64,000 bases of DNA from Zeus faber (taxonomy: Eukaryota > Chordata > Actinopteri > Zeiformes > Zeidae): NCBI GenBank assembly GCA_960531495.1, contig OY482853.1:25250232-25314231 (forward strand), read 5' to 3'. How positions within the stretch are numbered: position 1 is the first letter of the stretch; the number at the start of each line of letters is the position of its first letter. Below, piece after piece: positions 13,741-23,854 of this stretch. The position numbers and the translations under genes were made by a program. The notes under the pieces were generated by a model. The model saw only the letters and a list, made by a program, of their open reading frames with translations, did not search any database and was not told where the DNA came from.

Positions 13741-14740
13741 AAACAATCAGATGGAGAAAGCTAATGAGGAAGAGAGACTGAGGAAAAGTGAAGCGATAGA
13801 AGAAAAGAAGGTGCAAAAGAAAAGATGTTGGGAGGCTCTGAGGAGTTGCCTTCTTACTGAGAGCTCATGAATCAAAAAGTCACAGAGTCACAAATAATCA
13901 ACAGGGGATGTGTGTACGAAGGAAACCACGAGGGTGGCATCACTAGAAATAGACAAAGGAGGCTTTATTCAGGACATGGGCCAACAGAAGGGGAAAGTAG
14001 AGCACCAAGAGTCATTAGCATCTATGTAGGAGAACTGCAGAGTATCTGCAACTTTGTTAGACATCATGCAGTTTTGGAGTAACTGCACAGAGAGAAATAG
14101 AGAACTTAGACATTTTCTGTAATGTGTCCTTATACATGCAGTACTGTGTAGGTTGGTGCAGTAGCCATACTGCTCTGATACCTGTTGTGATCCTTAAAAT
14201 CATGAGTAAGTAGAAAGCTGTTTGGAACATTAGAAATCCAGTCCCCTTTTAAGTCTATTTTCATCAACAGCACGTTACTTTGATATCTCAATGATGTTGT
14301 TGTAAACAGGGCAAACTCATTGAAAAGTCCTTGATTTATAGGAATGCCCTGATTCATTTCCTAAAGGCCCCATAGTCTCCGAAGACCTCTTCCTCCTTTG
14401 ACGTTTTCTCCAATAAGTATTTGTATATTACTACACACATGTTATTACACATGTTTACATTTAATGTCCACACATTCTCGTAAAGATCTTAAGTAGACCT
14501 TACATCTTTTGGACAAAGGTTATGATGGCAATCAAGTTGAGGGACATAATATGTAGAAATCTAACTTCTATGCTGAACCGTCAAAATTTAAAAAGCTTTC
14601 TCTCTCTATCCTCGGGGGGGGGGGTATGTATATCTTGTTATTAGATACTGGAGCTGCGAGCCCCCCCCCCACAACATGTGAATAAGAAGAGAAGGTGAAT
14701 ACCAGCACATTTTAATTTCCACTTAAAGCACTGTTTATAT
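13741..14740. other. No gene recognised
   Basis: Short open frames at 13867-14082 and 14130-14357 lack any recognisable domain. A G-run lies near 14615 and C-runs near 14660 and 14870. Confidence 0.4.
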
Positions 14741-14781
14741 CTATAAATATATATATATATATACAGATATATATATATATA

Positions 14782-14829
<48 letters not shown>

Positions 14830-14870
14830 TATATATATATATATATATAGATATATATTGATATTACTTG
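14741..14870. repeat. (TA)n tract with GATA/CTCT interruptions
   Basis: Alternating TA for about 120 bp, interrupted by CAGATA, CTCTCTA and AGATA. The YIYI frames are artefacts. Confidence 0.95.
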
Positions 14871-15139
14871 CCCCCCCCCAAAGAAAGTATGGGTCCATGG
14901 GTCCAGAAAGTATGGGTAACCCCCCTCAAAAAAAACCTACAATCACCACTACTTCCTCCCTCCCAATCATATCTCTCCCTTCCCCCGTCTCCCTCTACAC
15001 CTTCACCACTTAGCAGGGATATTGCCCACAACCCCACAAAATAGGCGGCGGAGTCATATCTGCCAGAGGAAAGGTTTTTCGATACATCTGTACAGACGTT
15101 CAGTTCAGCCCCACTATCGCTGGCAAAAATGACAGCACG

Positions 15140-15140
<1 letters not shown>

Positions 15141-15192
<52 letters not shown>

Positions 15193-15297
15193 TCTCTCTC
15201 ACTCTCTCTCTCTCTCTCACTCTCTCTCTCTATCACACTCACACTTTTCCCCGTCAACGAAACTCGCTCACTCACACACACACACACACACACACAA
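15141..15297. repeat. (TC)n followed by (CA)n microsatellite
   Basis: TC repeats with CACT interruptions (15141-15240), then a CA run (15272-15297). The open minus-strand frame 15114-15587 runs through it and is not called as a gene. Confidence 0.95.
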
Positions 15298-15683
15298 ATC
15301 TGTGCTGATGCACTGACATGCCAATCATGGCTTTTTTCCCCTGAATAATAACGAGCAACTTCGGTTAAAAGAAATTCCATCGCATTATTTGTGTTTTCCT
15401 GAATAACGTATTCATATTCGGGTACATTGCTAGTTCCCACAGTCTCTCCATTCTGTAGGAGTGAAATGGTTTGAGTCAAAATTCTTCCCACCCGGTTTGC
15501 CACCCATGGTTTGGTTGCACATACTGTATGTCCTTTGGTTTGGCAAAACAAGGTGTCAGTGATTAGGCTGGTTTGGGGTGCCACCAATCCCTAGAACTAG
15601 AACGATTGTGTCCTTAAGTGTGTGTCAATCTCCCTGGAGAATCATCCAATAAAGTATTGCCGTTATAATGTCTGTATTTCGAT
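15298..15683. other. Open minus-strand frame without known domain
   Basis: The part of the minus-strand frame outside the microsatellite (about 15300-15587, roughly 95 codons) has non-repetitive protein-like composition but matches nothing I recognise and reads straight into RERERE repeat. It may be a transposon fragment, since a BED-finger fragment follows at 15684. Confidence 0.25.
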
Positions 15684-15830
15684 GATGTCATGTTTGGCAA
15701 CACAGAGGTGGAAAACAACATGGTTGATCAAACACTCACTGTTTGTAAGCATTGCTCGTAGTGGAAACATGGCAACCACCGTCACCCAACATCACCAAGT
15801 GTTTCTTTGTACAGCTCAAAGAGAGGAAAG
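15684..15830 (+). pseudogene. hAT (ZBED-type) transposase BED-finger fragment
   Basis: The frame from 15684 reads an FGN-like start, an acidic linker and then VDQTLTVCKHCS. That gives the C-x2-C half and flanking residues of a BED zinc finger as found in ZBED-like hAT transposases. A frameshift follows at the codon after HCS; the remainder continues in another frame as SGNMATTVTQHHQVF, matching the SGNT-x-NM-x3-L-x-HH part that carries the zinc-binding histidines. A stop also falls in the original frame. No catalytic domain, TIR or duplication was found nearby, so this is an isolated decayed piece. Related hAT coding pieces lie at 29690-30961 and 36383-36510. The call rests on remembered family motifs. 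Confidence 0.6.
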
Positions 15831-17589
15831 CTACTGGGACTTAAGCAAGTCACTGGCCCTGAAGTTTTGAGGCTACCTCTCAATGGTAATAGGGCAGGCC
15901 CAGAGGAAAACTCTAAAACTTGGGGATGTTCATAGCAACCAAAGTTTAACATACTGTGTCTCATTACAATTTAGAAGCCATCACAAGACTGAGGTAACTT
16001 CTGATTATTTGCACATGTTCACAATCCTGCGGCCCAGTTAAATAAGACTCCCAACTTATCTAACGGACATCTAAACCCCGGAGGAAATTCATAAAGTAGC
16101 CATTTTAGGCAGACATTTTTCTTTGAAAGCAACACAGTAGCTTCAACGAGATGCTCGAGATACTAATTCACAAGCTAATGCCCTGTCGCTGTGAGCTGCC
16201 TTCTACTCTGCTCTGATGGGAATGTTCCCCAGCACATGAGGAATCAGGGCCATCCTCCTCCATTGTTAATGAGAGAAAATCTGACCTTGCAACAGAACAT
16301 TTTGACAAACTCATCTTAATTCAGAAGTTAATAAAGATAAGCAACTCTATTTTTTTCAATAATGAACCCAAGGTCCCAAGGTTATGATGTTTAAAAGCAC
16401 CGCTTTTAGTCGCTTGCCATCCAGTTCACAGCATTGACCATCCACTGATAGTGGCAGACACAAACAAAGCAATGCGCTAAGCCCTTCCTCCAGAACAGGG
16501 TGATAGCAGCTAGGGGGAGTGGTACCCCTCTCCCCTAGTGGGATGATAGCGAGATGAGATGCCTGCCTCGTTTTATAAAAAGTCTGTCAGATCACTACAG
16601 GGAAGACAGAATCCGAACTGTGTCTCCCCAGTGGAAGTGTGATTGATACAGATCCATGGGAGGTCCTGATGAGCAATAGCGTGCATCACTTTATTCTTTT
16701 ATTTCTCCTTTTTCATCTTCCTTGCCTTCAGGTTTTGGTTTTAGTCATGAAAAAGCCGCATGAAAAAGAAAAGTTCTATGAAACCCCAAACATGCCCCGG
16801 GAGCAGCTTCCAGTGTGAACACATCCACAATGCGACCAATTACCTGCCCAATACTCCTGTACCCTGCTCTCACTCTCAACCAGCGTCATCAAAGGTCTCA
16901 CCATCCTGCTCCTGCACACAAATACAGTTCAAAGACGCCTGCTGTCACACTCGCAATCTGACTACACTACCTACCATGAATGTGTATTTTCTCCCTTAAT
17001 ATGATTCTATTCTGAAATTGAATTTGTTGGTACCACAAGAGAAACTTGTGATGATTATCAGTGGATTCTACTGCACTGTAATTATAAATTAGATTGGACT
17101 TTGATTGGAAATTTACTGTCGGCCATATCCCTGCTAATGTTATAGACTAGAAATAGTAAATTGTGGTGATTCATTACACAGAGATTAGATTTTTTTTAAG
17201 GTTGAAGAATTTTCCCCATTGCCCTGTATTTAAGCACAGTGAGAAGCTGCAGCAGAGCAGTATGTTCCTTAATAGTAAAGCTTTCAGTGAGGGTGTGTAT
17301 GAATTATGGGAACCAACACTTTAATAAGGCCTGGGTTTAGAAAAATATCCTTTAAGCCAATCAGGAAAAATATTTTTTACTGACACTATAAGGATGAGCA
17401 ATGCTGTTAAAGTGTTGTTTAACAACCCACTGATTGGCAATAGGCCTCTAGCGGTTAAGCTGGCCCTCCAGACACTTGGAACTTTCCAGAGGTCATTCAC
17501 ACACACCAGAGTGACACACACACACCCAGCAAAATGGGAAAAATTGTGTCCATTGAATTAAGTCTAGATAGTTATGTTTTGATATTGGA
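15831..17589. other. No gene recognised
   Basis: One small hairpin (16510-16538) and an unremarkable 79-codon frame (16760-16999). No mobile element was delimited. Confidence 0.4.
16510..16538. repeat. Small inverted repeat
   Basis: CTAGGGGGAG (16510-16519) pairs with CTCCCCTAG (16530-16538) around a 10-nt loop; one G is unpaired. GATAGC flanks it on both sides. Confidence 0.6.
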
Positions 17590-17616
17590 CACCCTCCCCT
17601 CTCCCTCTCTCTCTCC

Positions 17617-17660
<44 letters not shown>

Positions 17661-17675
17661 CTCTCTCTCTCTCTA
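17590..17675. repeat. (CT)n microsatellite, interrupted
   Basis: CT-rich tract with CCCT, TTCT and GCT interruptions. Confidence 0.95.
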
Positions 17676-18079
17676 TGATATCCCATTTTTTTAGCAATTA
17701 CTTCTTAGGGAACCATGGTTGCCTTCCCAACCTAGACGTTCCCTATCACAGGGACTGCGATCTATTACCAAATGGGACTGTATACCATCAGGCAACAGTA
17801 CCGTCCACATAATAATGCACCTTCCACGTAAGTGTCTATCTTCGACATGTGCCTGGGCCCAAATTACCTTGGGAGCCAGCGTTGTGTATATGCACTAGAG
17901 TGAGTCTGTGAGCTATATCTGACTCCCTCTCTCCTGGTCATGCACTACAGACCAATGGCCCTTCCGTAGCACCCGCATATTCAAACCTGTGTGCCAATCA
18001 CTACTTGTGACAGTGCAGACGTCCAACATGTAATACAAATGTGCGGGGAGCTCAAAGTAGCTGCCAGACATACTGTTTA

Positions 18080-18600
18080 TCTTCCATGGGGGGTGGGATC
18101 AATGACCTGATACTGAAACAGGGTGGTCATGACTTTCAGAGTGAAGGATACGTTAGCATGCATGGCCACTTTATCCCCTCCACTTGCAAACTACATGCAG
18201 GGTGGGTGGACTGACAGTGCTCGTAGATCGCCTACTCGCTTCACCGAGGTGAGCGGCAGCAATAGCGACGCCTTTAAAGAAACAGTCTAGATGTCTGCGG
18301 TTTGAAGGAGCTTGAATGGAGGCCCTTAAAGGACACATAAGACATAAAGCGTGGGTGGCTGCCCGGCGTAAAGCCGTCGATGCCGACATGACATGCTGAG
18401 TTTGCTGCCAGATACACTTTAATTGTAGAGGCCACTTTTCCCTCCACAAATAGTCCCTGTAGGAACTCCTACAGGGCAGTCGGAGGGGGCATGCCCACGT
18501 TGTTCACACCACTAGGCAAAAATTCGCCACCTCATCGTGTATTGGGAGCACGTCAAAGGAACCCTGGCACCCTGTATAGTGGCGACCGCCACATCAGACA
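18080..18600 (-). pseudogene. DIRS-like tyrosine recombinase (decayed)
   Basis: Minus-strand frames, in order, read VEGKVAS, then IKVYLAANSACHVGIDG, GSHPRFMS, FKGLHSSSFKPQT and, after frameshifts, RVGDLRALSVHPPCM with FASGGDKVAMHANVSF behind it. This is the core-binding then catalytic layout of the DIRS/Ngaro-type tyrosine recombinase, which joins linear DNA intermediates into the genome without integrase. The R of RVGDL (codon at 18238-18236) corresponds to the first catalytic arginine of the family. The C-terminal H-x-x-R and tyrosine boxes cannot be found before 17740. Several frameshifts and stops make it a pseudogene. The family assignment rests on motif memory. Confidence 0.65.
18455..18476. 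repeat. Near-perfect palindrome in the recombinase remnant
   Basis: CCCTGTAGGA (18455-18464) and TCCTACAGGG (18467-18476) are exact reverse complements separated by AC. It lies in what was coding sequence, so it may be chance. Confidence 0.75.
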
Positions 18601-18779
18601 GGCCTGTCGCTAGCGAGTTTCTTCCTCTCAGGTGCCAGTTGCAGAGGCGCCACAGGTCTTGGCGTGGGTGTAATATCGATCCATGTGCCTGCGTGAGCAG
18701 GTTCCGACGGAGGGGAAGGTCTCACGAGGGGCCCACGCACATTTCTCACAGATCAGCAGCCACCTGTAGCCACCAGCTA

Positions 18780-18881
18780 CAGTGACAGGTTGTCCTCTTG
18801 CTCTCTGTTCAGTAATGGCTGGATGAGTGCCACAGGGGGAAAGCATAGAGCGGTGCCTCCGGCCACTTGAAGATGAGCTGC
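18780..18881 (-). pseudogene. DIRS-like RNase H C-terminal fragment
   Basis: The minus strand reads QLIFKWPEAPLYAFP and, after a one-base frameshift, PPVALIQPLLNREQ. This WP-x-A-LYAFPP-x-ALI pattern is characteristic of the segment between RNase H and recombinase in DIRS-type polyproteins. It lies immediately upstream, on the same strand, of the recombinase remnant at 18080-18600, in the correct order. Upstream, where reverse transcriptase should be, the sequence passes within about 100 bp into the inverted-repeat arm, so the rest was deleted. Confidence 0.6.
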
Positions 18882-19009
18882 GGCTTAATACTCTTGCACA
18901 GGGGGAGGGGACAGGAGCGCAGGGTCGTCACTTCATCTGCCATTCGGCATGAATGTAGAGTCGCCGAAGTTCCATTGAGTAATAGATCGCAGTCCCTGCG
19001 ATAGGGAAC

Positions 19010-20850
19010 TGGAACTGTGGTATGTAATGCATATGTAATGAGTCACGCCGACAACGGCATTCCTCAGTAATGTCGCCAATGCTGTGTCTCTCTGAGAAGC
19101 TTAGGGACATTCGTTATGCAATATCACACTGGATCTCTGGTGAAAGCACCTGATATGACATCATTAAACAAAGCAGTGATAGGAGCAGTCGGATCAATGA
19201 CACGTTGCCGACACACAAAAGAGAACTTGTCAATTTCCAGTGTCAGCTTCATGCTTTGACAGGGAGAGAAATGCTCATAGTCTGACGCAATCTGTGAGGC
19301 GTATACTTAGAAGAGTAGAATGCAACAATCCTTATCCCTCAAATATTTTATCACATTATGTCGACATCATAGTGAAAATACCGTACCCGTGTCAAATTGA
19401 GTTTTAGCCCATTGACTTGGCAACGCACACATTTTAACATCACCCCGAGGCATTTTCCTCATGAGAGTATTTATCAATTCCATTTGAATAGGCTGGAGCA
19501 CTATTTTTTAACATTAACAAATAATACTTAAAAATTAAGCAACATTGACAAAAATATGTGCAGTACGTGTTATACCATAGTCTTCAGTGGGACCAGGAGA
19601 TAATTTCAAGGTATACACTTCTCAACATCTGAAAAAATAGACGATATTCAAAATCAAAACGTGATTTGTAAATGGACCAACACTTTGATAGTGTATGGTT
19701 TTATGTTGTTATCATACGGCATTTGAATTATATCACTGTCAAGTTTTTAAAAACTTTTCAGGCCCTACAGGTACTACAGGCTTTTAAAATGGATTACTTG
19801 GAAAAGGGCATTACTTTAAGTTGTTTTGGCTAGAAAAGCACAACAAACTCTGTAAGTCTGTTGACCATATTACTATATAAACTGTTAAATGTCAATGTAA
19901 AGCATCAGGGAGGCTAACGGTGGCTCCGTGGTCGTGTTAAAACTCTTGTCAAGGCTGTGACAGCGTTCTACTCACACACAGAGGGGGGAAAGATTACCAC
20001 TGTGTAAAGATAACCTTGGACACTATCTTACAAGAAACATGCCTCTCCCTCCAACACACACACCAATAGCAGAGGCGACAGGGCTGATTTCATGCATAAT
20101 GTATAAAAGAACACAACAGGTTAAAAAATCGTTAAGATTCCATTATTCTCACCGAAGGCCTTGGCGGTTATGATTTCGACACAGAATATAAGACTCGTCT
20201 TTAAGAATAATACATCACTGGTGTATGGAACAACATCCATTCACTGTATTAATTAAGTTCTATTCATTTTAAAAATAGATTTCCTTTTTGATTTTGTTAG
20301 TTCCTTGACAATGGCTGCCAGCAAATCCTGAGATGAAACTGTTGTTCTCCTCTAAAGGGGTAAACGTGTCAGTCGGTGTTGACAAGATACGTGTGAATAG
20401 AGCAGCTGGTCTATGGTCAGTCGCATTTCAATAAGTCTTATTAATGTGTTATTATTTTAACGCCTCTCTGCTGCAAAGAGAGATACATGCAAATGAATTG
20501 GAAATAATCCTATACTCTTGTGTGTTTTTTGTGCATTCACAGAAGGTCCCTGTGATGCAGAAATAAATGTGTTCTAAGTTTGTCACACCATACAAACATT
20601 TTTTAATGATTAAAAAAATCGACAAGTATATAGCTTCAGTTTCAAAATCGTGGAAAAAAAAAAAGCAGTTCCCTCTTCTGAAGACTTGGAAACCACGCCC
20701 ATTGGTGTTAATCGTCCCTGTAAAGTTAATTCAGTGACTTGTTTCTAAACACAGTATACGCGTTACAAAGTGATTGCTGAAAACATGTGAAAAGGCTGTG
20801 AATAATGAAGTGCTGAATCGTGGAGTTAGACCCTTAAACTGTTTGTCACC
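19010..20850. other. No gene recognised; lies upstream of candidate promoter
   Basis: Unique-looking, AT-rich sequence with no element or gene. 20280-20600 contains an ATGCAAAT octamer-like word (20487) and could hold regulatory sequence for the candidate promoter at 20855-20901, but nothing proves it. Confidence 0.3.
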
Positions 20851-20854
20851 ATTT

Positions 20855-20866
20855 ATGACGTGTCAT
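20855..20866. promoter_or_regulatory. CRE-like bZIP site
   Basis: ATGACGTGTCAT has inverted ATGAC/GTCAT half-sites around GT. It contains the TGACG core bound by CREB/ATF-type factors and lies 28 bp upstream of a consensus TATA box, a usual spacing for CRE-driven promoters. Confidence 0.45.
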
Positions 20867-20893
20867 ACTTGCCATGGCCCCTCCCCCTAACAC

Positions 20894-20901
20894 TATATAA
20901 A
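20894..20901 (+). promoter_or_regulatory. TATA box candidate
   Basis: TATATAAA, directly after a CCCCTCCCCC GC-box-like tract (20878-20887). With the CRE-like site upstream and an open exon-like stretch downstream it forms the most convincing core promoter of the window. Transcription would be predicted to start near 20925. Confidence 0.5.
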
Positions 20902-20924
20902 CACCAGGTTGGAATTGGCGAAAT

Positions 20925-21131
20925 ATGGAATAAGCGAAGCTCAGAGCCCGGAGTTTGGCGTAAAATGCTGTTTTGGAGACCTGGAGGCCTCTTCAGAGAG
21001 AGCGTGTCGCACAGCGAGAAGTGCAGCAGAGATTCTCTGCACCGCTGTCTCAGCGGAGGGGCCATGCCAAGTATGACCACTCTACATCATCGACTCATGA
21101 TTTGGCCCCACACTAGAAATCTGTAAAAATG
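20925..21131 (+). other. Candidate first exon with splice donor
   Basis: From the predicted start about 30 bp after the TATA box to a donor-like ATG|GTGAGA (GT at 21132) lie about 207 bp of higher GC and no repeats. The region is open in one frame from 20860 to 21126 (88 codons), a frame that begins upstream of the TATA box and is therefore not the product itself. If the donor is used, an ATG (21129-21131) is the last codon of the exon, so a coding region could start there and continue after the intron, or the exon could be wholly untranslated. No downstream exon could be identified. The gene cannot be named, and chance remains possible. Confidence 0.35.
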
Positions 21132-22255
21132 GTGAGAAGCAGTTTGACGGTCTAACTCCACAATTCAGTACTACATTGTTCGCAATCTTTTCACAGCAAT
21201 TACTTTCTAACATGTATAATGTGTTCCGAAACAAATCGCTGAATTCACTTCACAGGGACTTTATTACATTTGTTAGAGCTGGATAATTCATCTCTCTCTC
21301 TCGCTCTCGCTCTCTCCAGTGCCCCGACGCTGTTCTCCAGTTGACTGATTGGAAATGTTTCCGTAATGGATCCGTGTTATGGATACCAGCTGTCGCTGTC
21401 AAATTTGAGTTATTTTGCGACACTTTGTGTACACATTTGTGCTTGACACGTTTGTTCAGAACCCGCCCCCTCTCGCCATCGCTCTCTGACTGTTCTGTCC
21501 TGGGGCCACCATCCCATAATAATGACATTCGCATGGAGGACTGACTGGCCAGCTGCCTGCCCCTGTGCTACTCGCTTTCTCTCTCTCTCTCTCTCTCTCT
21601 TTCTATACTTTTTCATCGATATTCCAGTACTTTTAAAGTGTTTAAAGTGAAAATAATTTATTCTAGGATGGGGTGGTCTTCTTCTTCTCTGCCCCTATTT
21701 CTCCTCTTCCGTCTCTGATGGAGAGTCCCAGAGTAAATCCCGATCAAAGTATTTTATGTTCACTGACGCTTGGTGAGAATGGAGAGGAAGTGATCCTTTA
21801 GAAGGGACAGACTCCACTCAAACTCCATAACCTTCTTGGAAAGCTTGTTATGCTATAAGTTACAGTAAGCTGAAGATAGGACAAGTGTGTCCCAAGGATG
21901 CTTACTGTGTGTGTACTGTACATGTGCATTTATGCCTATGTATGATAGGTACAGTAAGTTATGGTGGTTATGGTTATGGAGCTTGGAATCAGTGTAGGAG
22001 GTCGCAACTGCGGGTGAAAAAAATTCAGATTGTCATCCATTCCATCAGATTGTCATCTATTCAAGCTATGGATGACGTTACACCTACAGTCACCTCAAAT
22101 TGTTGGAATGTGTCGACTGCTAGGGACCTAAAATCAAATCCAATCAAAAACAGAATAAAGACAATGACAATTTGCAGAGCCTTCTATGTTTGGTTGTTAG
22201 CTGCACGGACTGACTATTTGAATTAACCCTGCTTTTTTCTGCTTTCTCTCTAATG
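21132..22255. other. No gene recognised; short CT tracts
   Basis: Short CT microsatellites at about 21290-21316 and 21577-21602. Open frames over 21250-21616 are partly repeat-driven. It would be the start of intron 1 if the upstream exon candidate is real. Confidence 0.35.
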
Positions 22256-22273
22256 AAACTATTATGATTAACA
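22256..22273. repeat. Target-site duplication, left copy (18 bp)
   Basis: AAACTATTATGATTAACA, identical to 23305-23322. This length fits target-primed reverse transcription by a LINE machinery. Confidence 0.9.
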
Positions 22274-23304
22274 AGGGCCCATATAGTGGAGGGCCCATAT
22301 ATATGGCGGCTTGCTGGCATTGGCGAGGGCTGGGGGTGGGGTCTGAAATCCGGGTGCCCTGCACTGAGCACACTCGGCTCGCAGTTGGATGGGGGGTCTG
22401 ATCGGCTGTGGTGGGGCGGGCCTTGCCCTTGCGTGGGTGGGCGTGGGGGTCCCGCCTGCTCGCCGGGGTGGGCGGTTCGGGTGGTTTGGGCGGGATGTCG
22501 CTCTGTTGTCGCAGTTGTTGGCTCCGGTCCGTGCCTGGCACCCACGGCCCGGGTTCCGCGCCTGCGGCTGGGTCTAGTGCCTACACATAGGGGTGAGTTG
22601 TATGTGTGCCCCGGGTGTGCGGGGTCTCCTCGCGCTCCATGGGACTGGGCTATGCTCCTCAGGGCTGTGTGTGGGCTTCCGGCTTCTCTGGGGGGTCTTC
22701 TGTGGCTGCGGGGCAGGGTGCTCAGGGCTGTCCTGCGGCTGTGGGGTGTCTGTACGGCTGTACGGATCACACCCCAACACCCTCCTGGTTACATTCCTCT
22801 CCTTTTATTCCTCATTTACTGCCATTTCTATGACAGGAAGAGACCACGTGCCCAATTGTTTTTACAGTTTTCCTGGACTTAATTAACTCCTTTTTTTCGA
22901 TACACGTCGTCCGATGTTTGTTTTTCCGTGTATATGTTGTTGTTTGTTTCTATGTTTATTTGTCTCACCCGTGGTGATTCTCCCCCTCTTGGAGTAGAGA
23001 TTAGTTGTTTATAGACCCAAACATGGGAAAACAGTTCACCAAAGAGGGGGATTGGTGGCGGTTCTATATAACAAAATTCCGTGCTCTTGTCATCCTACAG
23101 GTCGTCCACGGGACAGAGTTATTGAAATAGTTCTTGACGATTAAAGAATTCATAAAGCGTTGCATTGCGGGCTGAGAACTTTAACTGCACTTGCAGACTA
23201 ACTCTGTCCGTAATGCAATGGCACAAATACTCTGTGTTGTATGCCCAGCATGCTGACAGCACGGGTTAAACAATAAATAAAAATACACAATAAAATAAAT
23301 AAAT
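22274..23304 (+). mobile_element. GC-rich non-LTR retroposon, 1031 bp, perfect 18-bp TSD
   Basis: The unit is bounded by identical 18-bp direct repeats. It begins with two GGGCCCATATA words (22275-22285, 22291-22301) and continues with about 480 bp at roughly two-thirds G+C, in sharp contrast to the AT-rich surroundings. It then becomes AT-rich and ends in an A-rich (AAATAAAT)-type tail directly against the right duplication. No reverse transcriptase, endonuclease or LTR is present, so it is non-autonomous or 5'-truncated and was mobilised by a LINE in trans or is part of a LINE. Open frames of about 200 codons on both strands in the GC-rich part reflect few AT-rich stops, not a protein. The 3' part can form a pseudoknot (23111-23219). 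The family is unknown. Confidence 0.8.
23111..23219 (+). other. Predicted H-type pseudoknot near retroposon 3' end
   Basis: Stem A: GGACAGAGTTA (23111-23121) pairs perfectly with TAACTCTGTCC (23199-23209). Stem B: GTTGCATT (23159-23166) pairs with AATGCAAT (23212-23219) with one G-U. The order A-B-A'-B' makes the stems cross, with only two bases between A' and B', which would allow stacking. In some LINEs a 3' RNA structure is what the reverse transcriptase recognises. Confidence 0.5.
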
Positions 23305-23322
23305 AAACTATTATGATTAACA
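23305..23322. repeat. Target-site duplication, right copy (18 bp)
   Basis: Exact repeat of 22256-22273, directly after the A-rich tail. Confidence 0.9.
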
Positions 23323-23849
23323 TACATTTTAAATTATATAATTTAAATATTTATAATGTATTGTCTACAATTTAGACATGGGGTACATTTGCAACACAAC
23401 CATGGCCAAGTAGGCTGCTCTAACATGATATCACAGTCACTCAAATGCCATTTTGCGGGCTGCACCCAGTTTAAAGGAGTGACCCGCAGAGAGTGCTGGC
23501 AATAATGGATGCTGCCCTGTGAAATTAATCTTGGTGAGATTTCTTGGGCTTTTACAATTGTGAAAGCAGAAAGTAATAATTAGATATCGGTTTTTAATGT
23601 GATTCAATTACACTTCGGGCAGGTTTGTTCCAGTAGAATCTGCTTTTTATCAAGTAAAGACATTACTTTTTACAACATGCATGTTGGGCACCTCACACTC
23701 CAGGAGATAAATGTCTGCTTTTGTCTTGGTTGTAGCTCTACACAGTGAAAGTGCTTTACAAGCCCTGCTCCAGTGAGTTTGACTTATTCAGCTGTCAATG
23801 ATCCCCCCTCAGAGAGTGCCTCAGAGTCTCTGATAGTAAAAACAATATT
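23323..23849. other. No gene recognised
   Basis: AT-rich unassigned sequence between two insertions. Confidence 0.4.
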
Positions 23850-23854
23850 GAAAT

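Larger units (their letters stand above)
17738..19009 (-). mobile_element. DIRS-like retrotransposon, internally deleted
   Basis: Two 38-bp arms in inverted orientation, 17738-17775 and 18972-19009, share GTTCCCTATC-x-CAGGG then ACTGCGATCTATTAC with about three mismatches and lie 1.27 kb apart. Between them the minus strand carries RNase-H and tyrosine-recombinase remnants in the order expected for DIRS-like elements. Inverted terminal repeats are a DIRS hallmark. Reverse transcriptase and gag are missing, so most of the interior has been lost. Whether the arms are the true element ends or sub-terminal repeats is not settled. Confidence 0.6.

Noticed and set aside
15114-15587. 157-codon minus-strand frame
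   Set aside because: A third of it is RERERE/VCVC microsatellite translation; the rest has no recognised domain or promoter.
22300-22790. CpG island of a host gene promoter
   Set aside because: The GC-rich block starts and ends within an element defined by target duplications, so its base composition belongs to the insertion.
22144-22882. Open frames of about 200 codons on both strands in the GC-rich block
   Set aside because: Frames are open on both strands because GC-rich DNA has few stops. The residues are Pro/Arg/Ala- or Gly/Cys-rich without a domain, and the block is a retroposon bounded by an 18-bp duplication.
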